Shown: positions 16,095 to 23,891, counted from the first letter of the stretch. The stretch: DNA of 64,000 bases from Bin87 sp965116565 (GCA_965116565.1 OZ220699.1:3534001-3598000), one strand, 5' to 3'. Numbers and translations: made by a program. Notes: generated by a model not told the origin, from the letters alone.

Positions 16095-16143
16095 TATGTC
16101 GTATGCTCTTATATAACATACGACATATACATTAATTGGTCAA
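16095..16143 (-). promoter_or_regulatory. Promoter with palindromic operator for the RHH gene
   Basis: Minus-strand -35 TTGACC (16138-16143) and -10 TATGTT (16115-16120) are 17 nt apart. An 11-bp perfect inverted repeat, TATGTCGTATG (16095-16105) and CATACGACATA (16117-16127), covers the -10 region. Its placement between promoter and ribosome site is as expected for an RHH operator. Confidence 0.65.
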
Positions 16144-16281
16144 GCATCGAAACAAGGAAACGTAAACCAACTTGATTGCCGATAGAGCCAATCATTGAGT
16201 TAGCCCATTCCCGAGGCGATGGCGAGAACGATCGCATCGGTTATACTCGGTGAGTCCGATTGGGCGGCGGGGAAATGATTG

Positions 16282-16545
16282 ATGACCGCTGCCAATAGCA
16301 CCCCTACACGCATTCTCATCACCGATTTTGTTTGGCCTTCGAATGGGCAGGAGCGGGAGGTTCTGGTAAGGGATTCTGGGACGGGGTTGAGGTGGTGGAG
16401 GGGCCGGACGGGTCGGAGGGGACGCTGGCTGCGCTGGCGATGGATTGCGACGCGGTCATGACTTGCTTTGCGCAGGTGACGGCGGCGGTGGTTCGGGCTG
16501 CCTAGCAGTGCCGGCGCATCAGCAGGTACGGCGTGGGCGTGGACA
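16282..16545 (+). pseudogene. Truncated duplicate of the D-2-hydroxyacid dehydrogenase gene
   Basis: The sequence from ATG 16282 closely follows the first 260 nt or so of the intact gene at 17627 (shared words such as TTTGTTTGGCCTTCGA and TGGCTGCGCTGGCG). It carries a frameshift near 16363-16385 and an in-frame TAG where the intact gene reads GAG (GCCTAGCAG versus GCCGAGCGG). Similarity ends abruptly after GTGGGCGTGGACA. It is a partial, decayed duplication about 1.3 kb from its parent, now separated from it by a coiled-coil gene. Confidence 0.85.
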
Positions 16546-16610
16546 CGCGTGAGATGGCGGCGGCCGGCAGTGGGGCACGGCGTTTCGAGCGGGAGCACGG
16601 ACGCTACAGA

Positions 16611-16638
16611 TAAAAGTCGCCGTCCGGTGAGGACGGCG
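16611..16638 (-). terminator. Intrinsic terminator for the 16678-17448 gene
   Basis: On the minus strand an 8-bp perfect stem CGCCGTCC/GGACGGCG with a 5-nt loop is followed by ACTTTTA. It lies 40 nt after the stop of the coiled-coil gene. Confidence 0.6.
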
Positions 16639-16677
16639 AATCATGACCTGACCGGTCAAACTTGGCGCCGCGGTGGG

Positions 16678-17448
16678 CTAATCGGGGTCCAATGAACGTT
16701 GGTCAATGGGATGCCAGTGGATCAGGCCCTGGTCGATCAGTTGGGAAACGTGGTCGTCATTTTTGACGCTGGCAACAACCGCCCTAGCCGGACTCCCGGT
16801 GAACTGTTCCAGCATCACAGCATTGCGAATTGCACGGTCGGAATCTCTGTGATCAGCCGTGAACGAAATTTCCACTGCGAGATATACGATTTCAGACCCA
16901 TTGATGCCCATGACCACCAGGTCGGCCGCACGGAAACTTCTCAAGTCTGCTGTTGCGATGCCGCTGTTGGAGTGTTTTTGAGCCAACGCGGCCAGTTCCA
17001 ATTTCTCCACGTTGCGTACGTAACCCAGACCCAGATCAAACGCGATGACACCCGCCTCCCGTATGACTTCAGCCCGGGCGTATCCGCCTTTCACTTGTCC
17101 AATATCGTCAGCCATGGAGTCCTGACGTGTCTTGATGGCGTCCATGTCCTGGGCCATGGAGTCCTGATGCGTCTTGATGGCGTCTATGTCCTGGGCCATG
17201 GAATCCTGGCGATCCTTGACCTCCTCCAAATCGCTCACCACCGTACCCAACTGATCGTTAATGGCGGTGAACGTCTTGACCATCTCCCGATTGACTTCCG
17301 CCTGAGTACGCAAAATTTCCGGCAACACCGTTTCCGCAGCATGCGAAGGGTCATCAGCGTGGTACAGGTCGTCCGCGCTGTCAGCGTTGCTGCGGACGAG
17401 GCGCTCCATACGTCTCAGGTTTTCGTTCGACTCTTGAGAGGACATCAT
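16678..17448 (-). CDS. Coiled-coil protein with C-terminal PD-(D/E)XK-like domain
   Basis: A 256-residue protein. Residues about 45-125 are a coiled coil containing three near-identical 14-residue units built on IKTHQDSMAQDMDA. The C-terminal 130 residues look like a restriction-endonuclease-type fold: a conserved acidic strand RAADLVVMG, then VYLAVEISF where Glu-x-Ser stands for the usual Glu-x-Lys, then a helix RAIRNAVMLEQFTG and PARAVVAS. Similar coiled-coil/nuclease-fold proteins are common in Chloroflexota and cyanobacteria. Whether it cuts DNA is unknown. It has its own terminator at 16611. Confidence 0.65.
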   Translation of the reverse strand: MMSSQESNENLRRMERLVRSNADSADDLYHADDPSHAAETVLPEILRTQAEVNREMVKTFTAINDQLGTVVSDLEEVKDRQDSMAQDIDAIKTHQDSMAQDMDAIKTRQDSMADDIGQVKGGYARAEVIREAGVIAFDLGLGYVRNVEKLELAALAQKHSNSGIATADLRSFRAADLVVMGINGSEIVYLAVEISFTADHRDSDRAIRNAVMLEQFTGSPARAVVASVKNDDHVSQLIDQGLIHWHPIDQRSLDPD

Positions 17449-17557
17449 CGCTCACTGGGAGACACCGGGATCTCCGAAACAGTATAGCAGGTGTTTGCCA
17501 TACGAATGATTGACGTGAGCAATGGACCGCCGACCCCGAAACCGGAGGGCGCAAGCA

Positions 17558-17588
17558 TTGCCATCAGATTCACGCCATCCGCTATAAT
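17558..17588 (+). promoter_or_regulatory. Putative promoter of the hydroxyacid dehydrogenase gene
   Basis: TTGCCA (17558-17563) and a perfect TATAAT (17583-17588) are separated by 19 nt, slightly long. The gene starts 38 nt downstream. Confidence 0.45.
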
Positions 17589-17626
17589 CTCCCCGCCTCA
17601 ACCGTACGTGACCGGATAAGACTCCT

Positions 17627-18628
17627 ATGACCACACGCATCCTCATCACTGACTTTGTTTGGCCTTCGACCGCGCCGGAGCGGGAGGTGCTGGTTGGTGG
17701 CTTGGGCGATGGGGTTGAGGTGGTGGAGGCGCCGGATGGGGCTGAGGCGACGCTGGCTGCGCTGGCGGTTGATTGCGACGCGATCATGACGTGCTTCGCG
17801 CAGGTTACGCCGGCCGTGGTGCGGGCTGCCGAGCGGTGCCGGTGCATCAGCCGGTACGGCGTGGGCGTGGACAACATCGCCGTGGACGTGGCAACCGAGC
17901 TTGGGATTCCCGTTACCTACGTGCCCGACTACTGCGTGGATGAGGTGAGCGACCACGTGATGGCGCTGCTGCTGACGTGGAATCGGCAGGTGGGTTTCTA
18001 CGAGGGGGTCGCCAAGGCGGGCCGGTGGGAGGGCACGCCGTCGCCGCATCCGTTGACGCGGCTGCGGGGCCAAACCATCGGCGTCGTGGGTTTCGGACGC
18101 ATCGGGCGGGCCGTGGCGGACAAGGCGCGGGCGTTCGGGTTGTCGGTCATGGCATATGATCCCTACCTGGCGGCGGACGCCAACCTGCCGGACGGGGTGG
18201 CAGCGGCGGCGCTGGACGATTTGCTGGCGGCGTCCGACTACGTAACGGTGCACACGCCGCTGAACGAGGAGACGCGGGGATTGATCGGCGAGCGGGCGTT
18301 CGGGCTGATGCGCCCGTCGGCGTACCTGATCAACTGCGCGCGGGGGCCCATCGTCGACGAGGCGGCGTTGGTCGCCGCGCTGCGGGACGGGAGCATCGCG
18401 GGGGCTGGGCTGGATGTGATGGAGTCGGCATCTCCGCCGGCGGACCACCCGATGTTTGGGCTAGACAACGTGATCGTGACGCCGCACGTGGCGTTCCTGT
18501 CCCAGCAGTCGGTGCTGGAACTGGAGGTGCGGACGGCGAAGGCGACGGTGGACGTGCTGCAGGGCAGGATGCCGGAGTTCCTGGTGAATCCAGCGGTGCT
18601 GCCGCACTCACGGGTTGCGCTGGGGTGA
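17627..18628 (+). CDS. D-2-hydroxyacid dehydrogenase (SerA/CtBP-like), NAD-binding
   Basis: A 333-residue single-domain-pair enzyme without the C-terminal ACT domain of full-length SerA. The nucleotide-binding loop is GVVGFGRIGRAVADKA. The catalytic Arg lies in NCARGPIVDE, the Glu follows in the next segment, and the His in IVTPHVAFLS. It would oxidise a 2-hydroxyacid or reduce a 2-ketoacid with NAD(H). The C-terminal-binding-protein-like group is broad, so 3-phosphoglycerate is only one possible substrate. A decayed partial copy of the gene lies at 16282. Confidence 0.88.
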   Translation: MTTRILITDFVWPSTAPEREVLVGGLGDGVEVVEAPDGAEATLAALAVDCDAIMTCFAQVTPAVVRAAERCRCISRYGVGVDNIAVDVATELGIPVTYVPDYCVDEVSDHVMALLLTWNRQVGFYEGVAKAGRWEGTPSPHPLTRLRGQTIGVVGFGRIGRAVADKARAFGLSVMAYDPYLAADANLPDGVAAAALDDLLAASDYVTVHTPLNEETRGLIGERAFGLMRPSAYLINCARGPIVDEAALVAALRDGSIAGAGLDVMESASPPADHPMFGLDNVIVTPHVAFLSQQSVLELEVRTAKATVDVLQGRMPEFLVNPAVLPHSRVALG

Positions 18629-18630
18629 GC

Positions 18631-18660
18631 ACTGGATTCCCGCTTCCGCAGGAATGACGA
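18631..18660. repeat. Dispersed palindrome (ATTCCCGC-GCAGGAAT variant)
   Basis: CTGGATTCCCGCTTCCGCAG followed by GAATGACGA, a variant of the family seen at 14396, 24361 and 54351. It fills the gap between two genes. Confidence 0.7.
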
Positions 18661-18679
18661 CTTATGTCGGGAGGATGAC

Positions 18680-19498
18680 TTGGCTACGGCAGGATTCACG
18701 ATAAATTATCTGGGCACGGGCTCCGGGGGCTCCATCATGCGGGACCACACGGCGATGGCGCTGGACTGTCCCGGGGGTGAACGCATACTGCTGGACGCGG
18801 CGTCGGGCAACACGGTGCTCCGCCGCGCTGAACAGCTGGGGATGTCGCCGACGGAGTTTGACCTCTGCCTGCTGAGCCACAGCCATCCCGACCACTGCGA
18901 GGGGCTGCCGCACATCGAGATGCAGCGGAGCCGGCGGAATCCGGCGGAGAAGCCGATGCAGGTGTTCGGGTCGGGCGAGGCGATGGCGGACATGGGGACG
19001 CTGCTGTCGTACCCGCGACGGGGCCTGACCGTGGACTCGGACGGAGTGCGGCGGCGGGACGGCCGGCTGGTGTTCACGCTGCAGCCCACGGAGCCGGGGG
19101 AATGGGTGCAGCTGACGCCGACGCTGCGGGCGAAGTGCGCGCAGGTGGACCACATTGGCGGGGCGATGGCGTGGCGGGTTGAATGTGGCGACCAGGCGGT
19201 GGTGTTCTCGGGGGACACGCGGTGGTGTCCGTCGCTGGCGGAGTTGGCAGAGGGGGCGACGTTGTTGATCCACGAGGCCCTGTGTGTGGAGGCCGAGCGA
19301 CACCGGGCGGAAGCGACGGCGCACTCCACTGCCGCCGAGGCGGCGCGCATTGCGCAGATGGCGGGCGTGCAGGCGTTGACGCTGACACACATTGACAACG
19401 CGTACCACCTGGACACCGAGCCGCTGGCGGCCGAGGCGAGGTCGGTGTACGACGGGCCGGTGTCGGTGGCGTTTGATTGCTGGCAGCAGAGCGTGTGA
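18680..19498 (+). CDS. Metallo-beta-lactamase-fold hydrolase (RNase Z-like)
   Basis: A 272-residue protein starting at TTG 18680 behind GGGAGGA. The metal site is visible as LLSHSHPDHCEGL, with further ligands in VFSGDTRW and a downstream His in THIDNAYH. The overall order resembles the RNase Z/arylsulfatase branch of the superfamily, with HSTAAEAARIAQMAG in the usual helper position. It is expected to bind two zinc ions and hydrolyse a phosphoester or sulfate ester. A specific tRNA-processing role is not supported because the RNase Z exosite arm is not evident. Confidence 0.8.
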   Translation: MATAGFTINYLGTGSGGSIMRDHTAMALDCPGGERILLDAASGNTVLRRAEQLGMSPTEFDLCLLSHSHPDHCEGLPHIEMQRSRRNPAEKPMQVFGSGEAMADMGTLLSYPRRGLTVDSDGVRRRDGRLVFTLQPTEPGEWVQLTPTLRAKCAQVDHIGGAMAWRVECGDQAVVFSGDTRWCPSLAELAEGATLLIHEALCVEAERHRAEATAHSTAAEAARIAQMAGVQALTLTHIDNAYHLDTEPLAAEARSVYDGPVSVAFDCWQQSV

Positions 19499-19616
19499 TG
19501 GGGATGGGCCGGCACGAATAAACGGCCGGAGTTACAGCATCTAAAGTATTTCGGCGACTGCCAGCAACGCGGGATTGGTGGTAACATTGCCGCCGGAATA
19601 ATTCATCGAGCGGTTT

Positions 19617-20963
19617 TTGCCGAGTACCTCATTCATGCATGCGCATACTGCACAGTCCGTCAACCCAATTCTCCGGGCAATAAACTTTCTCCAGGAGTTT
19701 TCCTTGCCGCTGATAGCCGGCGTGATCCTGGGCCTGGTAGCGGCGAACGTTAACCAGCACTGGTACGAGGTGTTGGTGGACTTCCATCCTCTGGGGCACG
19801 GCGTTTACGTGTTCGGACACGCGTTGACGCTGCATTTCATCATCAACGGGATGTTCATGTGCCTATTCTTTGGCATCGCGGCCAAGGAAATCACGGAGTC
19901 GACGCTGCCGGGCGGGGTCCTGAACCCGCTGCGCCGCGCGATCAACCCGCTGGTGGGAACGTTGGGCGGAGTGTTCGGGCCGGTTGGGTTGTACTTCCTG
20001 ATGGCCTGGATATTTTACGGGGGCAGCGAGCATTTCAGCGCGGTGGCGAACGGGTGGGCGATACCCACGGCGACGGATATCGCGCTGGCGTGGCTGGTGG
20101 CGCGGGTGGTGTTCGGGCCGCTGCATCCGGCGGTGAACTTTTTGCTCCTGCTGGCGGTGGTGGACGACGCCATCGGCCTGGTGATCATAGCGGTGTTCTA
20201 TCCGGACCCGCACCATCCGGTGGAGCCGATCTGGCTGCTGGCGACGGTGGGCGGCATGGCGGTGGTGTTCGCGCTTCGGAAGTTCCGCATCCGCTGGTGG
20301 CCGGTGTACATCCTGACCGGGGGATCGCTGTCGTGGGTTGGCCTGGCCGGAGCGGGCGTGGAGCCGGCGCTGGCGCTAGCGCCCATCGTGCCTTTCATGC
20401 CCAGCACCCCGCTCAACGGCGGAACGGAGGGGGAGCACGCGCACGGGAGCGGAACGATATCGGCGCCGCATCCCCGGGCCACCGACGCCGTGCAGGCCGG
20501 ACACGGTGGACACGGCAGGCTCAGCGTGCTGGAGCAGTTCGAGCACCATCTGAAGATGTTCGTGGACTTTGGGTTGTTCTTCTTCGCGTTCGCCAACGCG
20601 GGCGTGGCGTTTTCGAGCATCGGCCTGGTGACGATGATGGTGCTGGTTTCGCTGATCGTGGGCAAGGGCATTGGTGTGGCGCTGTTCTCGTGGCTGGCGG
20701 CGAAGGTGGGGTTCCCACTGCCGGACGGGATGGGGGTACGGCACCTGGTGGTGACGGGCGTGATCGCGGGATTGGGGTTGACGGTGGCGCTGTTCGTGGC
20801 CGGCAAGGCGTTCCCGGGCGACTCGCCTTTCCAGGAGCCTGGAAAGATGGGCGCGGTGTTCAGCATCGTGGCGGCGCTGGTGGCCTACGTGCTGGGCAAG
20901 GTGCTGCACGTGCGGGAAGAAGGGCTGACGTTTCGCCTCCAACTTCCGTGGAGCCGCAGCTGA
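19617..20963 (+). CDS. nhaA: Na+/H+ antiporter NhaA
   Basis: Up to 448 residues from TTG 19617, with ATG 19635 as an alternative start. A polytopic inner-membrane protein. The hallmark pair of ion-binding aspartates is present in LLAVVDDAIGLVIIAVFY, and IPTATDIALAW matches the unwound helix. It exchanges external protons for cytosolic sodium. A hydrophilic loop of about 40 residues rich in His and Gly (around residue 270, with EGEHAHGSGT) interrupts the middle and makes the protein longer than E. coli NhaA. That loop may bind metal or simply be a linker. Confidence 0.92.
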   Translation: MPSTSFMHAHTAQSVNPILRAINFLQEFSLPLIAGVILGLVAANVNQHWYEVLVDFHPLGHGVYVFGHALTLHFIINGMFMCLFFGIAAKEITESTLPGGVLNPLRRAINPLVGTLGGVFGPVGLYFLMAWIFYGGSEHFSAVANGWAIPTATDIALAWLVARVVFGPLHPAVNFLLLLAVVDDAIGLVIIAVFYPDPHHPVEPIWLLATVGGMAVVFALRKFRIRWWPVYILTGGSLSWVGLAGAGVEPALALAPIVPFMPSTPLNGGTEGEHAHGSGTISAPHPRATDAVQAGHGGHGRLSVLEQFEHHLKMFVDFGLFFFAFANAGVAFSSIGLVTMMVLVSLIVGKGIGVALFSWLAAKVGFPLPDGMGVRHLVVTGVIAGLGLTVALFVAGKAFPGDSPFQEPGKMGAVFSIVAALVAYVLGKVLHVREEGLTFRLQLPWSRS

Positions 20964-21057
20964 GGACCAGGACTAGAGCAGTGCTGCTCCGTTATCGAGA
21001 TTGCCACCCGCCGGAGGCGGACGCTTGCAACGACATCCAGGACAGGAGAATGTGATC

Positions 21058-21351
21058 ATGGCAATGATCGGCGTGTTGACGCACCACTGGGCGAAAGAGG
21101 ACAAGATCGCGGAGGCGACGGCGCTGCTGGAGGGCAACGGACTGGCGCAGAGCAAAGCGCCCGGCTTCGGGGCGCGGCAGACGTTCATATCGCTGTCTGA
21201 TCCCACGAAGATATCAACGCTGGTCACGTGGGAGAGCAACGAAATTTACGACGCGTGGCGGGCCAGCCCCGAGCGGGCAGTGGCCATGGCCGGCGCCGAT
21301 GAGTTGTGGGCGCGGCCTGCGGAGTCCGAGCGGTTCGAGATGCAGGACTGA
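21058..21351 (+). CDS. Small ABM-like (dimeric alpha/beta barrel) protein
   Basis: A 97-residue protein from ATG 21058, 9 nt after AGGAG. It opens with a strand AMIGVLTHHWAKEDK, has a helix IAEATALLEG, a second strand QTFISLSDPTKISTLVTWES and a helix IYDAWRAS. This is the order of antibiotic-biosynthesis-monooxygenase-like or EthD-like dimeric barrels. No catalytic residue can be named. It lies about 95 nt after nhaA on the same strand, but nothing ties the two functionally. Confidence 0.65.
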   Translation: MAMIGVLTHHWAKEDKIAEATALLEGNGLAQSKAPGFGARQTFISLSDPTKISTLVTWESNEIYDAWRASPERAVAMAGADELWARPAESERFEMQD

Positions 21352-21422
21352 GCCAGCCGGGTCGCAGGGCACAGAGTAGGGACGAGGCATGCCTCGCCCT
21401 TGTGCTGGCAAGAACAAACAAA

Positions 21423-21443
21423 GGCGGATTTGAAACCCGCCCC
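21423..21443. repeat. Dispersed palindrome (GGCGGGTTTGAAACCCGCC family)
   Basis: GGCGGATTTGAAACCCGCCCC; related copies at 30236 and 63187. It lies between convergent genes. Confidence 0.7.
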
Positions 21444-21469
21444 TTCCGTACCGGCGTTGCAGCGTTAGC

Positions 21470-22459
21470 TCACCCGGCCTGGGTCAGCAATGCGGCAAGG
21501 TCAATTCGCTGGGCCAGCAGGTCGGCCATGCGGTCCGCCTTGTGGGTGTGGTAGGGGACGACCGCGCCCAGCAGATCGCCGATGGCGTCGGCGGTGGCGA
21601 TGGTGCCGCCGTCAACCAGCAGGACGGGGACATCGCGCTTGGAGGCTTCCACGCGGATGTACTCGGTGGGGCGCGCGCCGCCGGTGAGGACCAGGCATCG
21701 GGTGTCCTGCATGAGGCAAGCCATCTGGATGTCGGGGCGTTCGGCGCGGGTGATGACGGCCTGGTGGGAGTAACGGCCGAAGTAGCCCTCGCCGGAGTCC
21801 ATGATGTTGCCGCCGATGAGGAAGCGGTCGATCCAGTCGTCGCCGTCCTCGGGTTCGAGTTCCCACTGACCGCCGAGTTCCTGCTCCAATTGGTTCATGG
21901 TCAGCGAGAGCATGGGGCGGTCCTCGGGCAGGGACGCAACCGCGGGTATGCCGACGGTGGTCAATTCATCCAGCAGGCGTCCGGCGGCAACGGTACGATA
22001 GCGAGGCGTCTGGTTGACCATGACGGCGGCCAACCCATCCCCCAGGGGAGCGACATCGCTGGAGGCGGACACGGCGGTGAGAGCCGCGTCGTATCCGAAC
22101 ACGGCGATCACACGCGCCGACAGCCGCTCGGCCAGACCGGTGGTGATTGGGGACGCGATGCCTGACCCGCCGACCGGGTTGGCAACCTCGACCAGGGTAT
22201 GCTCGCTGATGCCGGCGAGGGACCGGACCGCATTGGCGGCCGCGTCGAGGGATGACGGGTGATCGCTGGGGGCCACCGGGACGCCGCCTCGGAAATTCCG
22301 GGCGAAATACACGGCGTCGGGGTCGGTGCGGCCAGCGGGAGACAGGGGTTTGCAGACGGATACGCGGGCGCTGCTGCGCTCAATCAGCCTGGCGAGGCCG
22401 GCGGCGATGGAGGTTTTCCCGGCGCCTGGGCCGTGGGATGCTACGAGGAGGACGGACAT
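21470..22459 (-). CDS. P-loop (BioD-like) protein with DRTGG domain
   Basis: A 329-residue protein. The N-terminal 190 residues are a dethiobiotin-synthetase/cobyrinate-synthase-type P-loop domain: VASHGPGAGKTSIAAGLARL, then VCKPLSPAGRTDPD and VEVANPVGGSG. The C-terminal part, from about residue 215, resembles the DRTGG domain found in the N-terminal half of long phosphate acetyltransferases, with CLVLTGGARPTEYI and VPVLLVDGGTIATADAI. The exact role of such stand-alone proteins is unknown; a regulatory or nucleotide-sensing job is inferred. It is the last gene of a minus-strand cluster, 18 nt after the coiled-coil gene. Confidence 0.75.
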   Translation of the reverse strand: MSVLLVASHGPGAGKTSIAAGLARLIERSSARVSVCKPLSPAGRTDPDAVYFARNFRGGVPVAPSDHPSSLDAAANAVRSLAGISEHTLVEVANPVGGSGIASPITTGLAERLSARVIAVFGYDAALTAVSASSDVAPLGDGLAAVMVNQTPRYRTVAAGRLLDELTTVGIPAVASLPEDRPMLSLTMNQLEQELGGQWELEPEDGDDWIDRFLIGGNIMDSGEGYFGRYSHQAVITRAERPDIQMACLMQDTRCLVLTGGARPTEYIRVEASKRDVPVLLVDGGTIATADAIGDLLGAVVPYHTHKADRMADLLAQRIDLAALLTQAG

Positions 22460-22477
22460 CTCAATGCGAGAGGGCAG

Positions 22478-22843
22478 CTATTGCGCACCCGCGGGCACCC
22501 GGAACACCGGTTGACCGCCGTCGTCATGACCGTGGTTGGCGAGGGCGATCAACAATTGCTGGTTGCCGCGTCGCATTTCTTCCAGAAGTTCGGCGCGTTG
22601 GGTTCGCATTTGTTCCAGAAGATCGACGCGTTGGGTTCGCATTCCCTCGCGAAGTTCGCGCATTTCTTCCCCAAGATCAATCGCGAGCCGGTCAACCTTC
22701 TTCTCCAGTTGATCGCCACGTCGATCCAGTTGACCCAGCTGGCTGCCGAGCTTGCCCAGCCAAAAGAATCCGCCTCCGATCAGAACCAGCACGGTATTGA
22801 CGCTGACCACTGCCGTAGTCGTTGTGGGGTCTATGGTGATCAT
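22478..22843 (-). CDS. Small membrane-anchored coiled-coil protein (paralogue of 12902-13285)
   Basis: A 121-residue protein from the ATG at 22843. A transmembrane helix containing VLVLIGGGFFWLGKLG is followed by a coiled coil with near-tandem 10-11-residue units (REGMRTQRVDLLEQMRTQRA). It ends in a tail with HGHDDGGQPVFRVPAGA. Helix and tail match the protein at 12902-13285, so both ends of the protein are conserved while the coiled coil varies. It sits between a pentapeptide-repeat gene and the DRTGG gene, with short gaps on both sides. Confidence 0.6.
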   Translation of the reverse strand: MITIDPTTTTAVVSVNTVLVLIGGGFFWLGKLGSQLGQLDRRGDQLEKKVDRLAIDLGEEMRELREGMRTQRVDLLEQMRTQRAELLEEMRRGNQQLLIALANHGHDDGGQPVFRVPAGAQ

Positions 22844-22875
22844 CGGAATGCCTACGACACGAGATTCGGCGCTTG

Positions 22876-23577
22876 TCAGTAGTCGTCGACGCGGTTCTCG
22901 ATGAACGTGGGATCGAAGCCGGGCGGGAACCGCGTGGTGTCGTCCCACTTGCCCATGGTCATGTCGCAGCGGTGGAGGCTGGCGCGGTCGAAGTTCGCTC
23001 CTCGCATGTCGGTCATGATCCACATGGAGTCGCGGATCTTGGCGTTGGTGAAGTTTGCACCGAGCATCACCGCGCGGCTGACGTCGGCACCGTTCATGTT
23101 TGCACCCTGCCAGTCGGAGTCGGTCAGGTTGGCGGAACGCAGATCGACCTCGATGGCGGTGGTCTGGCTGCAGTCGGCGGCGGTGAGGTTGGTGTTGAGG
23201 AACGAGGCGCGGTTGAGGCGGGACCACTGTAGGATGCATTCCGACATGTCGGACTGCTTCAGATCGGCCCAGAAGAGGTTGACGTTGCGCAGGACGGTCA
23301 TGGCCATCTGGGCCTGGGACAGGGTCGCGCCGTAGAGGTCTGAGCCGGTGAAGTCGGCGGCGCGCAGGTCGCAACGGGAGAAGTTGGCCTTGGTCAGCTT
23401 TGCGTCGCTGAGGTTCGCGCCCCGCAGGTCGGACCCGCGGAGGTCGATGCCGACGAGGTCCGCGCCGCGGAAGTCGGCGACGCGGAGGTCAAGTTGCCGG
23501 TCGGGGTTGTCGGCGCGCCAGGACGCCAGAGCCTCTTTGCCGGCGCGAACGAGGTCGACGTGTTCAGGAATAGCCAT
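22876..23577 (-). CDS. Pentapeptide-repeat protein
   Basis: A 233-residue protein whose centre, from about residue 30 to 215, is built of A(D/N)LXX pentapeptides (for example ADFRGADLVGIDLRGSDL). It should fold as a right-handed quadrilateral beta-helix. Some members mimic DNA and protect gyrase, others have unknown roles. The start codon shares its A with the stop of the upstream selenoprotein gene (TGATG), so translation is coupled. Clear RNA-side or gyrase-side motifs cannot be identified by eye. Confidence 0.88.
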   Translation of the reverse strand: MAIPEHVDLVRAGKEALASWRADNPDRQLDLRVADFRGADLVGIDLRGSDLRGANLSDAKLTKANFSRCDLRAADFTGSDLYGATLSQAQMAMTVLRNVNLFWADLKQSDMSECILQWSRLNRASFLNTNLTAADCSQTTAIEVDLRSANLTDSDWQGANMNGADVSRAVMLGANFTNAKIRDSMWIMTDMRGANFDRASLHRCDMTMGKWDDTTRFPPGFDPTFIENRVDDY

Positions 23578-23891
23578 CAGCCGCGAGCCGCCATCATTTC
23601 GTCCTCGACGTCGAAGACGCGCTCGGCGATGACCATCTTCAGCTCGTTGACCTTGCTGTAGCCCGGGTACTCGTCGCCTTCCTCGTCGAAGCGGTCAAAG
23701 ATCTTCTGCCCGTCGAGGTAGATTTCCAGCCGGCCGTTGCCGGCGGGAGTCATCTTGATCGCAATATCACCGGCGTTTTGGGAACGCCAGAATTCGGTCG
23801 CCAGCCACGTGGCGAGGCCGTGGTAGCCTCAAGGCACGCAGTAAACGATGTCCACTTCGACTTTGCCGAAGTCTGACCTTGTCATCGTCAT
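23577..23891 (-). CDS. SelW-like (Rdx family) selenoprotein with in-frame UGA
   Basis: Read through one in-frame TGA (plus-strand 23829-23831), the frame gives 104 residues from ATG 23891, with AGGAG upstream. The redox motif is C-V-P-U (Cys18, Sec21) in VEVDIVYCVPUGYHGLA, followed by the thioredoxin-like Rdx pattern: DIAIKMTPAGNGRLEIYLDG, IFDRF, then YPGYSKVNELKMVIAERV. Both sides of the TGA match the family without a gap, and a hairpin of bSECIS type follows the TGA. It is probably a thiol oxidoreductase acting through a Cys-Sec bond. Conventional gene callers would split or miss it. Confidence 0.85.
23798..23831 (-). promoter_or_regulatory. Candidate bacterial SECIS element
   Basis: Starting at the Sec UGA, the minus-strand RNA forms a 6-bp stem UCGCCA/UGGCGA (plus 23810-23815 and 23798-23803) with the loop CGUGGC, which begins 19 nt after the UGA. 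Bacterial SECIS elements usually have a small apical loop with a G in its first two bases, about 16-37 nt after the UGA. This one fits, with G as the second loop base. Confidence 0.6.

Noticed and set aside
22478..23374. 298-residue minus-strand frame covering two genes
   Set aside because: Its first part is a shadow of the pentapeptide gene; only the last 121 residues, from the ATG at 22843, are supported by paralogy with 12902-13285.
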